Positions 12,501-24,300 of a stretch of DNA of 64,000 nt are shown piece by piece (the stretch's first letter is position 1; every line of letters begins with the position of its first letter). The stretch spans positions 27,852,093-27,916,092 of the forward strand of contig OZ021731.1 in NCBI GenBank assembly GCA_963978545.1, given 5' to 3'. Position numbers and translations under genes: made by a program. This stretch comes from Linyphia triangularis. Lineage: Eukaryota > Arthropoda > Arachnida > Araneae > Linyphiidae. The notes under the pieces are model-generated. The model was not told the DNA's origin and made no database searches. It saw only the letters and a list, made by a program, of their open reading frames with translations.

Positions 12501-15500
12501 TATAATTCAACAATAATTATTGTTAATCATTGGAAGGTATTTGATATACTATTGGTGTAAATGTATATGGTGTGGTATAAGGATACTTTTAGGTAATCGG
12601 AAAATATTTGCTTCACAATTAGGTATAAGAGTCATGGCTCGGTGGAAAGATGGCTACTATTATCCAGGAGAAGTTGTCAGTCAAGAAATGGAAGGAAGGT
12701 CTGCAAATATTTATAATTTGTTTGCAAATGCTCTTGAATACTTACTTATGATTAAGAAACTTTTTATGAAAACCTCTTAATTACCCTATATTACATATAG
12801 ATTAATTGAAAGCAATAAATTAATTTGTTAACTTCAAGTCCAAACAAATTCATGGGATACAAAAATTTAGTTTCAGTTATTTTATTTTTGTCCTGACAGT
12901 CTATTTTCTTTAATGTTTTAGGTGGTCAATTTGTTTTGATGACAATGACATCAGAGTGATACCTCAAGAAAACTTAATAAAAGTGGCATTATTAGAGCGA
13001 GGAACTAGTGTATTTGCTAAGTCGCCAGATGACTTTTATGACCCAGGGATAGTCTGTGGACACTTTAGAGAAGGCAATAATGTCGGGTACGAAGTCGAAC
13101 TGGACGATGGTGTCACTAAGAGGTTAGAATTGAACATTTCTTATTTTTAAATACTTTATAGTAATTTTAATTTTGTTTGTTAATTTGTGGCCTGTAAATC
13201 TTCAGAGTTCTAATCGACCCACTTGCCATTATCCAATCAAGCTGAAACTTAGCAGGTAGACTCATGGATGACCAGCGCATTCTATCAAATTTTGAAGCTT
13301 TTGCACATATTTATTTTCAAATCAAGATATCAAGCCATGAAGGGAGGAGAGTTTTCCTCCTTTTTTTTCTTTCTTTTTTTTTTTATATAGCATTTTCCTT
13401 TTCTTTGTCCCCGTTTCGAGGATCTGCATTTTTCTGATCTGAACCAGTTTTTCCTCATATCTAATTAAAAGATTTTCCCTCTTATCTCCCCTTTCCTCAC
13501 AGATTACTTCACAAACTCCTAATATTTGAAATGCAATTATTATATAGTATGAGAAATTTCATTGTATCTTTAAAATTATTGAATTATACTTCCTGCATAC
13601 TTTTTTCGTCGAATTTTTTGTGTATTCCTTCTTCAAGCTTTTTCAACGAATTTTTGGATTTCCTCCTTTTTGCTCTCTGATCACTCTCATCCCTGGCCAT
13701 AGCACATCAAATCAAGTTGTCAAGCCTTATTAAAAACTATACGATTTGGCTTTGTTTATTTGTTTGAGTACCAAGTGAACTGTGCTCTTTAAAAAAAAAA
13801 TTCTCATTTTTTTTTTTCAGATTAGCTAGCGCATAACTACTTCGTACTGAACACTGATATTTATTTTTAAGTTGTGTTTTTTAAGAATAAATTCCTTTTA
13901 CAAATGCTTTATTTATGTATTTATTTACTTAGTGAGTGCAAGTCTTGACCTTAGCTTGACAAATGAATGTGGTAGTATATTATTTCATGAGTATTTTATT
14001 TTCAGGTATCCAAGAACATCAGTAATCCTTTCAACTGATCAAGCCAAATTATTAACAAGCACAAGACCACCCACAACCCCGGCTACAATGACCATTAATT
14101 TAGGTATTGAATTTTTCCTCTAAAAGTATATTCATTGCAGATATGGTTTTTATGATGCATTAGTTTATAAACAAAGAATTTCTTGATATGATTTCTAAGG
14201 GTTTAGAACATATTAACTACTTTTTATCTTCTATCTGCAAAAAAAAACTTTTTCTGTTGGTTTCTTGTTTGCCTCATTTTTTTTAAGATGTTTCTTTATG
14301 ACTGTTACAGTAATTAATATTCTATTTGATAATTGTTTTTTGTTATCTTTTATATTGTTGCACAAAACGTCACTTTATTTATAGTACTTGGAAGGTTCAT
14401 AAAATTTCTAACAATCTTAAACAAATTATTTCTATTTCAAAGTTAACTGAACTTTATGATGCATTTCTGCATATAATGTGAGGGACATTTTTTACACTTC
14501 ATTAGGTCATTGATTTAGTTATATATTCAATGCCACATGAAACAAAATAACACTAAATTCAGATTTTTATATAAAAATATTTCATAAGACGTAAAATTCA
14601 TTTGAAATGAAACTTCCAAAATCAGCCGAGCTATTCTGGGTTTGTTCATTAGAATCAAAGAAACATTAAAAATGCATAAAATTGGAAAATTTGCTATGTC
14701 TACCTCCAGGAATTTCATAGGGAAAATTAATACTTTTTTTTCTGGTATAATTACTTAACTGATCTTGACTTGATAAAGTTTCACACTAACCCCTTCTATG
14801 TTCAATTTGTAGCAATGGAATCCAACTTGTAATTTTTTTTTTTCTATACAAAACATTTTTGAAAGTTCCTGACTTACTTAAATTAGACTTTAAATAATAA
14901 CATTTTCCTCCTTCATAAAAACATTAATACCAATAACTTTTCTCAATGATCAATATTGAAAATCAACCATTAATAGTTATTGCACTCTTAAGTTTCCAGA
15001 GTTTCCACGGTCATTGAAAGTCATTAAAAGTGCTTAATATTTTTAAACTTGTTTTCAAGGCCTTGAAAGTGCTTAGAGGTGCTTAAAAGTCCTTGAAAAT
15101 GCTTAGAGGTCCTTAAAAGTCCTTAATTTTTGCAGATGTTGTCCAACTGCAAAATTTATAAAAATTCCAAGTCGGACTTGCTATTTTTGCGTGACCGCCA
15201 CTTATCTGCACCGTATCGGAATTTTCCGACGTATTTGCATTATGCATCCACCAATTTGTAACTCTTTTGGTAGAATATACTTTATTAAAAATTTATATAT
15301 CAACATAATGTCTGAAAACAAATTTTCAAAGGTCCTTAAAAACCTTAATTAGGTCCTTAAAAGTCATTGATTTTCATTCTGTGATTTGAGTGGGAACCCT
15401 GGTTTCAATGTTTCTATCTTCAACTAATTTTTCTTCCATAGATAATATCATCGATGGCAAGCGTAAACGAAAATCAAAGTCCCTTCAGTCCCCTGATCGC

Positions 15501-18500
15501 AACCCAGTGGCAAAAAAGTCCCCCAGAGTCACCAGAATGAGGAACGTTGACCCAAATGTAGACACCACAGCAGATTCTTGTTCGAGCACAACTGACAAGC
15601 AAACGAACTCGAAAAGAAACGCAGAGACGACTGAAACAGAAGAAGAGCCAACATCTAAGCAGCGGAATACTAGGAAGCGAAAGGCTGCTAAAGCTGGTGC
15701 CACAAAGATCATGCAGATTTCAAAACAAGGTATGATTGTTTGTTGCTAATGGGTTCAACTATCAATATAGATAAACAACTGGATAGACTGCTCAATGCTG
15801 GGGAAATGAAGCCAATGCCACTATGGTTCGCAGATCTTTGGATGGATGAAAATACAAAATGTTGTTAATCATTTACACTGATCGTCATTGTATAATCGCA
15901 TTGCACTTGATATTCTGCGTAACAACTAAAATTAATATACAATTTATGAGGTGATTATTTCGACCAACAAATAGAACTGACCCAAATAATTCAAAGTGTT
16001 AGATTTTTACTCTTAGAACAAACATTAGAAGTTAATTAATATCAATATTGTCAATAGTCGACCTTGATTAACAGTAATCTTTAAAAAAAAAATTCTATTC
16101 GAGCACTTTATAAGGTTACCCCGCATTGCCACTCTACTATAAAAACAAACAGTAATTCAGCAAATCGTCCCATCTGCAGGAAAGCCAATGTTTCTACCAG
16201 CGCTTTTTTCGCCTTGCGTTGTCATTGGAGCTGCCTATCCAGTTATTTATCTATATCGATTGGTTCAACAAATGAACTTAGCAAAGGTTGTATTGCAATG
16301 TATCTTTGTTCAGTTAGTGAAAATGAAGAAAAACTAATGTTGATTTCTTGTATCCATTTAAAATGTTATTTTTTACAATTAACCTATAATTATTATTTAC
16401 ATTAAAAATATCCTGACTAACAAGAAACAGATGTTTTCGCAGTTTAATTTTATTTTGACTTGTGAAATCAAATATTTTTGTAGTAAAAAGACGTTACATT
16501 TTTAAATTGTGTTACTTTATGACGATATTTGAGAAAGGAAGTGTAGTGTATACTTTTACTTTTAAGAATGAATTAGTTTAAACGATGTCAAAAATAAAAA
16601 TTGAGCAATTTTCAAGCAACCTCAGCTGAAATCCATAATAGTCCATATCATGCTTCCACGTTTGAATTGTTCTGAATACATGCTGAAATTTTTATAGGAA
16701 TCCATTAAGCTGTTTTGGTGTGACTCATTGGCAAATTAGCAAACTAACAAGTTTATATATTAATATGATAATTGTGTACAAAGATATACAAGATGCTCTA
16801 CATTTAATAGCTACGAAAAGTGTTACAAATAATTTCCATTTTTTGCAAAGCAGTTTGCCCATTTCAAAAGGTTATTCTATTTTTATTTTGTTGGACTGCT
16901 AGTGTGGTCTAATTATATGAAATATGTATTTAGATGAGGCATCAGATAATATGAATTGACACATTTGCCGTCAATAATGCCCCATTTTGATAATGTGGTT
17001 CAAAATACTCTAAATTGTATACAAATCTTTTATTTCTAGTAGAAGTGTGATGTTTTACAATTTTTTTTTTTTTTTTTTGTTTTTTAATTAAAGTTAACTT
17101 TCATTGCCAGAGTGAGTAAAATTGTCTTTTAAAAAAGTATATTTTTGCGTTTCGAATTTCTCGACGTTTTACCCTCAAAGTGAATTTGAATTAAATCTAA
17201 TTTTATAAATATTTAATATTTTTATTAAAAAATATTTATGTACTTTTAGGTGCTGCAAAGAATCCAAAGCTTTTTAAAGATTATGCATTTCTTCTGACGA
17301 ATGCTGACCGAAAACCAACAAGTAAATCATATACAAGTGATACAGGAGATGAAGGTAATTTCATTTTTCTGTTAAAAAAAACTAATCAACCACCATAATT
17401 ATTTAAAAATTATTTCAAAAATATTATTATATTATCTATTAATAAAAATTGGAAGTTCTGAAAGCATCAAATTCTTTATAAATATGTTAATAAATTATTC
17501 TCTTTCCATATAGTTCAGCTCATGCCAAATTTTTTTTGTAATAAATATAAGATTGTGTCTTAATTATGTTAAACTTAGACAGGGTTTCCACACAAAAAAA
17601 TTAAAAACTCTGATGAAATTACCTTCAAAGGAAAAAGAAATCTTGATAGCTACTGTCGCCGATGTTTACGTTGTTATGATGGTCATTTTCGTTGCTGGTG
17701 ACACTGGTGTAAAAGCCACTATTGATTTATGCTAGTGTGATGATCTAGTGAATAAAATTTTAATAATGATGCATTAAATTGACAAAAAAAAAAAAAAAAT
17801 TGTATTGTAACTTGTATAAGTTTTAGTTTAATTTAAAAGTTGAGTCAATTTATTTGTTTTGAAGTACTTTAAATATTGCTTAAAAATTAAATAGGTTTAA
17901 TCAAATTCACATGTTTGTCAATATAATTTTAATTATTTATATATTAATAAAATTTACTAAGGAAATGATAACATTGCTTTACTAAATAACACTGATTGTT
18001 TACTCTTCGCAAATGCTCTTAGTACAACAGCAAACTTACTATCAAACTTTCACACGCGCAAAGTTTTGCTTCACACAGCCTCCAACACAATGATAATTCT
18101 GTCTTTACATAAATAAACGCTGAATCCCCTTCAGAACAGCTTTAAATCTCGCAACTCAACTGAAAGCCGCCTCTCTATGCCTTACAATGCATCAGGCAAC
18201 CAGCATAAGCTGTAATATCAGGAACTTTCCGAGTTAATTCCTAGTTGTTGCCTACAATGTCACGCCTGTATTTATCACTGATAATAAGTAAGTCTAAGAA
18301 AATAGAACTTTAACAAGAAATATTTACGCGATTTACAAGTATATACCAGAATTTTGCGTATTTATATATGACTTTTCCCTCCCTCCCCCCCCCCCCCCTC
18401 AAAAAAATTTGTTGGACTTATTAAATTTTTTAAAAATTCAAAGTCTTTTGCCAGTATTGAAACAAGCTTTAGTACATGTCTGTGTTAGAAGCCTATATCA

Positions 18501-21332
18501 GCTTTAAAAGAAACTCTCCCTAAAATTTGTGGGACTATCTTTAAAATTCTTAGCTGATTTTGTTAGAAAATTTACTGCCTCCCCCTGGATTTTAAATTTT
18601 CCTCAAATCTGACCCCTTCCCCCTTAAGGCAAATATTAATATCTTAATTTTTATTGTTTTATTTCATATTTTGCTTGAATTTGTATTTCGGCCTGTTATT
18701 TTATTTTGTTTTGTATAATATGTTGATTATGTGTTTTTCCATTTATAGATGGGGAAGTTATTCCCTTTGACAAAGATGAGCTTGTTAACCTCATATTATC
18801 AAGAGGTGGTCTAATCATTGAAACCTTCGAAGATGTGCAGGTATTTTCCATTTTCTTTCGTTTCATTTTTCCTTATCACTATTAAAAAAAGTACATTGTT
18901 TATTTGAAACTCTGTTATCTTTTCTCAATTCCAGAAGTGCAAAAGGAAGAATATATACTTATTAGCAAATACATATCTCAGAACAATGAAGTATATCAAG
19001 TGCATAGCAGCAGGCATTCCATGCATCAAACATTCCTGGGTTCAGAATTGCTGTTATAAGGTATGATAACTATTTAATTAATTATTAAAAATAGAAAACT
19101 TGTAAGATCAATTATCACTCACAATATATCCATATAATTTAGCTTTAGTTGCCCTGCTTTTATTTTTTTATATTATGTATTTTTATGAACTTTTATTTGA
19201 TATAATGCATATGAAGATTCATATTAGGTTGATATTCTCTTTAGGGGGTAAAGCACTCCGAACGGAATTCTCGTACTTAAACAATTTATTTGGACTTGGA
19301 GATTTATTGTCACTCAGTAAATTTAATTGTTTTAAATCACTTAAAAGTATTAATGCATATCTTTGTTAATTGATTTTAGGGTGAAATTTTGAACCTTGTT
19401 AGCTATCGACTTCCATCTGGTAAATCACTAATTACAAATCTTGTTGTCGAATGGTATGTATGTTTACACATTGTTTTAAGTTTCTTAAAATGTTTTTAAA
19501 AAGTTAGACTATAGGATTTTCTTCAAAAGTTTAATATTTTATTTTACTACTATTTTTTTTAATCAGATTGTAGAATTTTAAAAATTTTAAAATTTTCTTA
19601 GATAACAATTACTTAGTTTTAATCTAAGATGTTCAGCATCATTAAGAAGATAGGATGTCCAGCATCATAAAAATCAGAGAATTTTTGAAGAATTACTGTT
19701 AAATTAAGAAATTTATTGATTTTTTCTCTTTATTCGAAAGTTACAAAAACGATAAAAAGAAATTCTTCAAGGACATAAAAAGACATTTTTCCTCTATAAC
19801 TTTCATTTGGAAAATTTATAAACAAATTCATTTTTGTGCAATAATTTTTTGTAAACTTAATTATTAATTGTTTACATTTGAGTTGTTGGTGCTGGGGACC
19901 AAGAATTTTCATAGAAATATTCCCTTTGAACTCCTTATTATAGCTGCATGTTTTTACTACATTGAAACTAGCTTCATCTAAATAGCAGTAGCATAACCTG
20001 GAAACTATTGATTCTTTAAAAAATATTTGAATTCTGGGACTTTTAAAATAATTAACGTTTCAAAATTTCATACATGTCCAGGGAAAATTTAGGTTTTCTA
20101 TTGCTGTAGCTGCAGTCTGCATTTTTCTAACCTTTCTTCATGCTGATAGATTTGTTTTCAAATTCAGTAAATGTATCCAAAAAGTCAAGAAATTCTTTTT
20201 TCCACCATTTGTCCTTTAAAATATTCTACAAATTTCTTGCAGTTTTTCTGTATAATTTTTGTCATTTTCGTAACTCGCTCTATACTATTTTCATTTTATG
20301 CTTCTGATTGTTCAGTTATGTTTTATAGGCATGGCAAAAGTGACGTCTTAAAAGGAGTGAAGATATCTCTCATATCATCAGCAGAAAATCCATTTGTACA
20401 GACATGGGCCCCTGTCCTACTTGCCGCCAAAGCAGATTTTGTTCAAAAGTGGAATCTTCCATCATCAAAACTAGGTAGAATATATGCTTTTAGATTAATA
20501 CTGTAAACTACTTATGTACAAAGTAAAGTCTGAAATTTAAGAGGCTAGTTAATTTTTAGAAAGAAAATTATTGTGGAATATATATGTTCTCTGAACCAGT
20601 GAGTGAGAAAATATTCAATGAGTTTTAGAATTGGTAAAATCCCATTGTTGTTTATATTCTATTTTGTGGAACATCTGTGTCTCATTGGTGGTTTAAAGGT
20701 TAAAATTTATATATATTTTTTGTGGACAAAAAGTCTAAACAAAATTACGCTTGATTGAAAGAAAAACTTATGCGGGGGAATGGGGGGAGAGGTATTCAGC
20801 ATCATAGAAATTGGCAATCCTAGAAGTGTCAAAAAAAAAATCCAAAATTACTATAAATCAAAACAGTTTTCTTTTCCAAAGTAAGACAACAAAGTCAAAA
20901 ACACATTTTCTCTATCATGTTATTTCACGCCTTTTATTGTATTATTCACTTCAAGTTTCATTTGTATTTTTAAAAACTTTATGTAATAAATATATAGAAA
21001 TTTGGTTTGTAACTTAATTGTTTCTTATTGTAAGAGTACAGTTGACCAGGAAGTATCAAAGAAATTCATATAGCTTTTCATTTTTACATTCGTATCTTGT
21101 GATTTCTAAAGATGTTATGCACAGTTACTTAAGATTCCACTTGTCTTCAGGTGCTTGCATCTACGTGGATGTTCTCGTCACAAACCCCTACTGCCCTCCT
21201 GACGTCTTATCTTCTGCCAGACGAAGAAAAATACCCATTGTCTCAAGCGAGTGGATCATACAGTCTCTCATAGCTGGTAAACGGCTACCATACGACGCTC
21301 ATCCAAAATTCAAGCACGACTTCACCGATTAA
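1165..21332 (+). CDS. TP53BP1: 53BP1 (TP53BP1 orthologue), 3' part, 17 exons, 5' end outside window
   Basis: Nuclear DNA-damage adaptor that reads methylated H4K20 and ubiquitinated H2A at double-strand breaks and favours end joining. Exons as I splice them: 1165-1231, 1734-1861, 3707-3823, 7700-7807, 8059-8307, 9274-9539, 11660-11739, 12623-12698, 12922-13122, 14006-14103, 15442-15729, 17250-17354, 18749-18840, 18935-19060, 19380-19453, 20329-20474, 21151-21332. Every junction is AG/GT, phases agree, and the total is 2403 nt (800 codons plus TAA). Order in this fragment: Ser/Pro-rich stretch (1-223), Lys/Arg/Ala-rich segment (224-311), tandem Tudor (about 338-450), UDR plus NLS (about 460-485), BRCT1 (about 562-690), BRCT2 (about 693-800). 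The end, HPKFKHDFTD, closely resembles the vertebrate C-terminus. Two donors are weak-looking (GTCAAG at 3824, GTTGTG at 8308). The introns are full of transposons. Flies lack a clear 53BP1, so this argues against a dipteran. Confidence 0.95.
2049..2432. mobile_element. CAGGG-terminated MITE (family A, copy 1)
   Basis: Begins CAGGGTTCCCACGGTCATTG and ends GTGGGAACCCTT, so the termini are inverted repeats of about 11 bp. It lies in a TP53BP1 intron. No clear target duplication remains, and the final G is lost. Confidence 0.85.
3001..3063. mobile_element. 63-bp TTAA-flanked miniature element
   Basis: Perfect 8-bp inverted ends CCCCTTGC/GCAAGGGG, with TTAA directly on both sides (2997-3000 and 3064-3067). 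This is the piggyBac target-site pattern. At 63 bp it is very small. It lies in a TP53BP1 intron. Confidence 0.6.
3096..3525. mobile_element. Nonautonomous DNA-transposon-like repeat (family B, copy 2)
   Basis: Starts CAGGGGTCACATTCGCCC and ends TTCACTGTGCCTCCTG. Colinear with the copy at 597 over most of its length. No clear target duplication. It lies in the intron before the TP53BP1 exon at 3707. Confidence 0.75.
3859..5686. mobile_element. CAGGG-terminated DNA transposon with internal satellite (family F, long copy)
   Basis: Begins CAGGGATGAGTTTTTCCC and ends AAACTCATCCCTG, flanked by a perfect 6-bp duplication ATTATA (3853-3858 and 5687-5692). Positions about 4300-5060 are a degenerate array: the block TGCTGAGAATTGTTCCGG at 4471 recurs diverged at 4681, 210 bp on. 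No coding frame for a transposase. It starts only 35 bp past the TP53BP1 exon ending at 3823. Confidence 0.9.
5780..6826 (-). pseudogene. Truncated LINE: RNase H domain and C-terminus
   Basis: The - strand frame is open from about 6822 to the stop at 5926-5928, about 298 codons. It shows a full RNase H catalytic set: WYTDGSKTSYGTGSG, then QAEVLAI, FSDSQATL and NEMADQLAKQG (D, E, D, D). A Cys-rich tail follows (DPLCRGCRMTEESSTHVLCN). This is the C-terminus of a non-LTR retrotransposon of the I/Jockey type that carries RNase H. The reverse transcriptase and endonuclease are missing, so the copy is 5'-truncated. The right edge is approximate and the left edge (3'UTR) is a guess. Confidence 0.85.
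8339..9194. mobile_element. hAT-like nonautonomous element
   Basis: Begins CAGCGTTTCTCAAACTGTGG and ends GTTTGGAAACCTCTG; the ends are imperfect inverted repeats of Charlie/Tip100 type. Flanks CTTTAAAT (8331-8338) and CTCTAAAG (9195-9202) agree at 6 of 8 positions, as expected for a decayed hAT 8-bp duplication. It fills nearly the whole TP53BP1 intron 8308-9273. Confidence 0.8.
9774..10526 (+). mobile_element. Nonautonomous Helitron
   Basis: Starts TCTATATATTTAATAGGC after an A and ends in a hairpin GGGGGCGAAGCCCCC (10509-10523) that overlaps the terminal CTAG and is followed by T. These are the TC...CTRR ends and A/T insertion site of Helitrons. No Rep/helicase frame. It contains a 2-copy internal repeat with CCTTACGTATGTAAAC (about 10000 and 10076). 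Lies in a TP53BP1 intron. Confidence 0.88.
10527..11659. other. TP53BP1 intron after the Helitron, unclassified
   Basis: Contains a GC-richer block at about 10560-10820 and another at about 11035-11215 that look like decayed repeat DNA, and AT-rich sequence between and after them. No coding frame or terminal repeats supported. Confidence 0.35.
11660..14103 (+). CDS. TP53BP1: TP53BP1 exons encoding the tandem Tudor module
   Basis: Four exons (11660-11739, 12623-12698, 12922-13122, 14006-14103) encode the histone-reading module. The first Tudor reads GIRVMARWKDGYYYPGEVV and then ICFDDNDIRV. The second begins near GTSVFAKSPDDFYDPGIV and ends at RYPRTSVILSTDQ, matching the vertebrate pattern in which this last strand is followed by VILS. 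From memory of the human protein, the H4K20me2 cage is W1495, Y1502, F1519, D1521 and Y1523. Here the W, Y, F and D are present, but the last aromatic position reads D. Exon borders fall inside the domain, with phases 1, 2, 2 and 1 at successive exon ends. Confidence 0.93.
12012..12465. mobile_element. pogo/Tigger-like nonautonomous element
   Basis: Begins CAGTAGAACCTCGATTAACC and ends GGTTAATCGAGATTCTACTG, so it has long inverted ends, and is flanked by TA on both sides (12010-12011 and 12466-12467). About 454 bp; no intact transposase. Lies in the intron just before a Tudor exon of TP53BP1. Confidence 0.9.
13340..13695. mobile_element. Short copy of family F
   Basis: Begins AAGGGAGGAGAGTTTTCC, a diverged form of the family F start, and ends CTCTCATCCCTG. 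Flanks GCCATG (13334-13339) and GCCATA (13696-13701) are a 5/6 target duplication. At 356 bp it lacks the satellite of the long copy. Lies in the intron after the TP53BP1 exon ending at 13122. Confidence 0.7.
14997..15401. mobile_element. CAGGG-type MITE (family A, copy 2)
   Basis: Begins CAGAGTTTCCACGGTCATTG and ends GTGGGAACCCTG, with 5-bp duplications GTTTC at 14992-14996 and 15402-15406. Same interior as the copies at 2049 and 44302, with a short extra duplication of the GCTTAGAGG words. It ends 40 bp upstream of the TP53BP1 exon at 15442. Confidence 0.9.
15442..15729 (+). CDS. TP53BP1: TP53BP1 exon with the UDR motif and nuclear localisation signal
   Basis: This 288-bp exon continues the frame from the Tudor exons. 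Across the junction it reads INLDNIIDGKRKRKSK, which aligns with the human ubiquitination-dependent recruitment motif (LDNLVEGKRKRRSN), the segment that contacts H2A ubiquitinated at K15. The KRKRKSK part also looks like the known NLS. The rest of the exon is Ser/Thr/Lys/Arg-rich, presumably disordered, with SP and TE dipeptides, and links the UDR to the BRCT pair. The match is by eye, but the position between Tudor and BRCT is exactly as expected. Confidence 0.92.
15730..17249. other. TP53BP1 intron, no element recognised
   Basis: AT-rich, with a T-run at about 17062. I see no inverted ends, coding frame or relation to the other families here. Confidence 0.4.
17250..21332 (+). CDS. TP53BP1: TP53BP1 exons encoding the tandem BRCT domains and stop codon
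   Basis: Six exons (17250-17354, 18749-18840, 18935-19060, 19380-19453, 20329-20474, 21151-21332) encode two BRCT repeats. BRCT1 opens with LFKDYAFLLT, has the GG turn in LILSRGGLIIETF and the conserved tryptophan in IPCIKHSWVQNC. BRCT2 opens with LKGVKISLIS and ends IPIVSSEWIIQSLIAGKRL, again with the conserved W. In vertebrates this pair binds p53, gamma-H2AX and RAD50. The stop codon TAA is at 21330-21332. Confidence 0.95.
17580..17735. repeat. Fragment related to the family F/G/H satellite
   Basis: Starts CAGGGTTTCCACAC and soon reads CTGTCGCCGATGTTTACG and then TGATGGTCATTTTCG, one unit of the degenerate repeat found at 4300, 26800 and 37430. The other end was not found. Confidence 0.5.
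17885..18587. mobile_element. Family B copy 3, interrupted
   Basis: Left piece (17885-17945) matches the family B block with AATTCACATGTTTGTCAA. Right piece (18415-18587) matches the end block, finishing TTTACTGCCTCCCCCTG. Between them lies about 470 bp of foreign, more GC-balanced sequence (about 17950-18380) that I could not classify, plus a C-run at 18386-18398. Confidence 0.5.
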
Positions 21333-24300
21333 ACCATCACATCTCATTTACCAATTACTTTATTGCTGACTGCTTTTATTCGACCTCCTTTTATAAGTGG
21401 GATTAAAAATCATGAGTGAATATGAAATGTTCTCGATGGGAAGTATAGGGTTTTTCCCTCAACTGCTTTTTGAGTAATCTGAATAAAGGTCACAGCATTC
21501 ATTCGATGTTTTTTTTAAACTGGTTTTATCACGTGATCAACTGATTTTATCAGTCAAAGGAGGCTGCAACCATTATGTAAGTGATAATGTTAAAGTGATG
21601 GTCATCTTGTTTAAATTGAAGTTGGTAATCGGCCTTAAAAACAGTAGCTATAAGTTTATTGCTAGAAAGCATTTGCTTTTCAACTCTGAGAAGTCACTAT
21701 CCACTATTTCGATGGATTTTTTTTAAATACGTGATACCTTCTAATCCATTCTCATTCAATTCAAGGAATGTTTTTAAACAGCTTTTTCAAAATATGGCTT
21801 GAATCCAAAAACTGAACTATGTCTTCAGGCTGCTGTATTTTGTTAAATAAATTTAATGAAATCAAGGTGACTGTCATTTCGAAGATGTCACTTTTAACAT
21901 TGGTGACAACTCCTTTTCTAAGATTGTGAAAACTTATGCCTGGCTAGGAAGATGCTTTCATAAGTATGCAAAAAAAAAGTTAGCTGTACCTTTTCTTCCC
22001 ACACAATGAATATTTCACAGTCATTTATATTTTGTATTCCTTCTTTAAAGGAGGGATTACGAAATGAGTCATCTTATAAAAGAACCTAAAGGGATAATTG
22101 CCTTTAAAGCGGTTACTCTTCTACAAAACATTGTACAGTTTGTAAAAGTATATTTCATCATTTTTCAAATTGATGCCGGCTTAAAAAGCATTGCATTGAT
22201 TGTATGTATTTCATGTCGTACACTGTTTATTGTAGTGTATTGTGTTTTACATTTTATATAGTTCTGAAACTTAATTCAGATTATTCAGGTGATCGTATTT
22301 TATATCTCTTGGATGTACCTTAAAGTACAATGGTACTTTTGTAGCATGGTGGAGAAAAAAGCCTAATTTCCAAAATGATGGTTATGAAATCCATCGAACT
22401 TTTTCTCGTCTCTATTAACTAAAAATGAATTAACAGAAAATAAGTGGTTATTTTTTTTCTTTTTTGCAACCAGCTATTTCAAGCTTAAATTAAATTAATG
22501 ACTGGAAGTGGAATTTTTTTTGTAAAAACAATTGAATTGGGTTCAAATGTAAATTTAACACATTTTTTTATTATACAATTTTATTTTGCTATACAAATTA
22601 ATTTATTGTAAATGTGACGATTGTAATTGGTCTTGATTGTTTTAAAACAATTATAATTTGATCAAATCAAAAGAAAAAAAAATCATCCACCTTACGTTTT
22701 AGTTGCTCCAATGGCTAGGTTGAACTGAACCACCTAAAGTGATAAAGCAGTTTCTCCATAAAGGTATTTTAAGTCGGCAGCAACTAAAAAAAATAATGTT
22801 TTCGATTATATTATAAAGTAATTAATGGACAAGAACAATTCTAAATTGCTATTATGACCACTTGCCTTTTTTCTGCCATGTTGCAAATTTACGATTTGAA
22901 ACCCATTGATTTTAATATTATGATTAGAGGCCAATGTGTGAATCTCGTTGATTAACTCATGCTTTTTTTGTATTATTTCTTCTATCTGAGAATTTCAATG
23001 TATTCCATCTAGAATAAAAGTTGAAGGAAATTTACTCATTAAAAGCAATGATTTTATAAAATTATAATTAAATATTTTATCGACTAGTTTGTAAAAAGTT
23101 CTTGGAATTTTATATTTATTCAAAACACCAAAAATAATTTTGTTTATTTTAAAAGGGTATATGACAATAAATTTTCAAAATGTTATTGCTTTAAAAAATA
23201 ATTTGTCCAATTGCTGTAATACACGTGCCCAAAAATTTCAGAAGAATACTTTAAAATTGAAGATTTTGAATTTTTTTTGTCCTATACCCCATTGAAAATT
23301 TGACAGTTTGTGTTTATACATTTTGCCATTATAAAGGTTTTACTTGTTTGTATATTTTTGTCATATCAGAGCTTCATGTTAAAATCATTACATTATCATT
23401 CCACTCATTTACTTGCTCTCTGTCATCGCTTGTTACAAATGCATTGTAGCTCAATAAAACCTCATTATTTGACATTTTGATAGGCTACGCAAATCTTTCC
23501 AAAGTAACTCTGGTTTTCATAGACGTTAATGGGGAATAAATGAGCTTAAATGATAACTTTTTACAATGTCAAAATATTAACTAAATGCTCTACATTTTTG
23601 TCTCTTCATTAAAACACATAGCAATAATAAGTGAAAAAGTAAGAAGGCACCAAATGTTAGAAGTTTAACATTTTAACAAAGAAACTTATGTAATTTTAAA
23701 TTAGATATTCGCCATCAAGTGTTTCATTTTCTTTGCTATAAACAGCCCGATAATAAAAATGGAAAAAATAGTGCTAATTTTGATTATTTTTTTTTTTAAT
23801 TTGTCCTATAGTCAGCGTTGCCAGACCTTGGACTTAAAATTCTTAGGTAGGCAATTTTTTTACCGAATGAAATATCAATAGTACTTCAAAAACTAAGACT
23901 TCCTACACTTTAAAAGGAAAGACACAATGTCGAAATATAGATGTAAGAAAATAACAGTGTATTAAAAGTCTTGCGTCTGGCAACGCTGCCTATGGCAGAC
24001 TGCGTAAAAAGATATAAATAGCACCCTTACATATTATTTATTCAAAAGGCTAAACTTTTATGTTGTTTTAGAATTTCATTGGTATAATTTTAAATAAACA
24101 ATATAAATATTTTTTCACGTGTTCATTTATTTATAAGGTAGACAATGTAATTGTCTGGAATTTTAATTTCTAAAACTATTTTTAATTCATTTTAAAAGTT
24201 ATCTAAATTATATTCATTTTCCAATCCGAAAAATAATTTGGAATTGGATTAATTTTACACAAAATATAACATTGATGGAATTCTAAGTAATTGTACTTTT

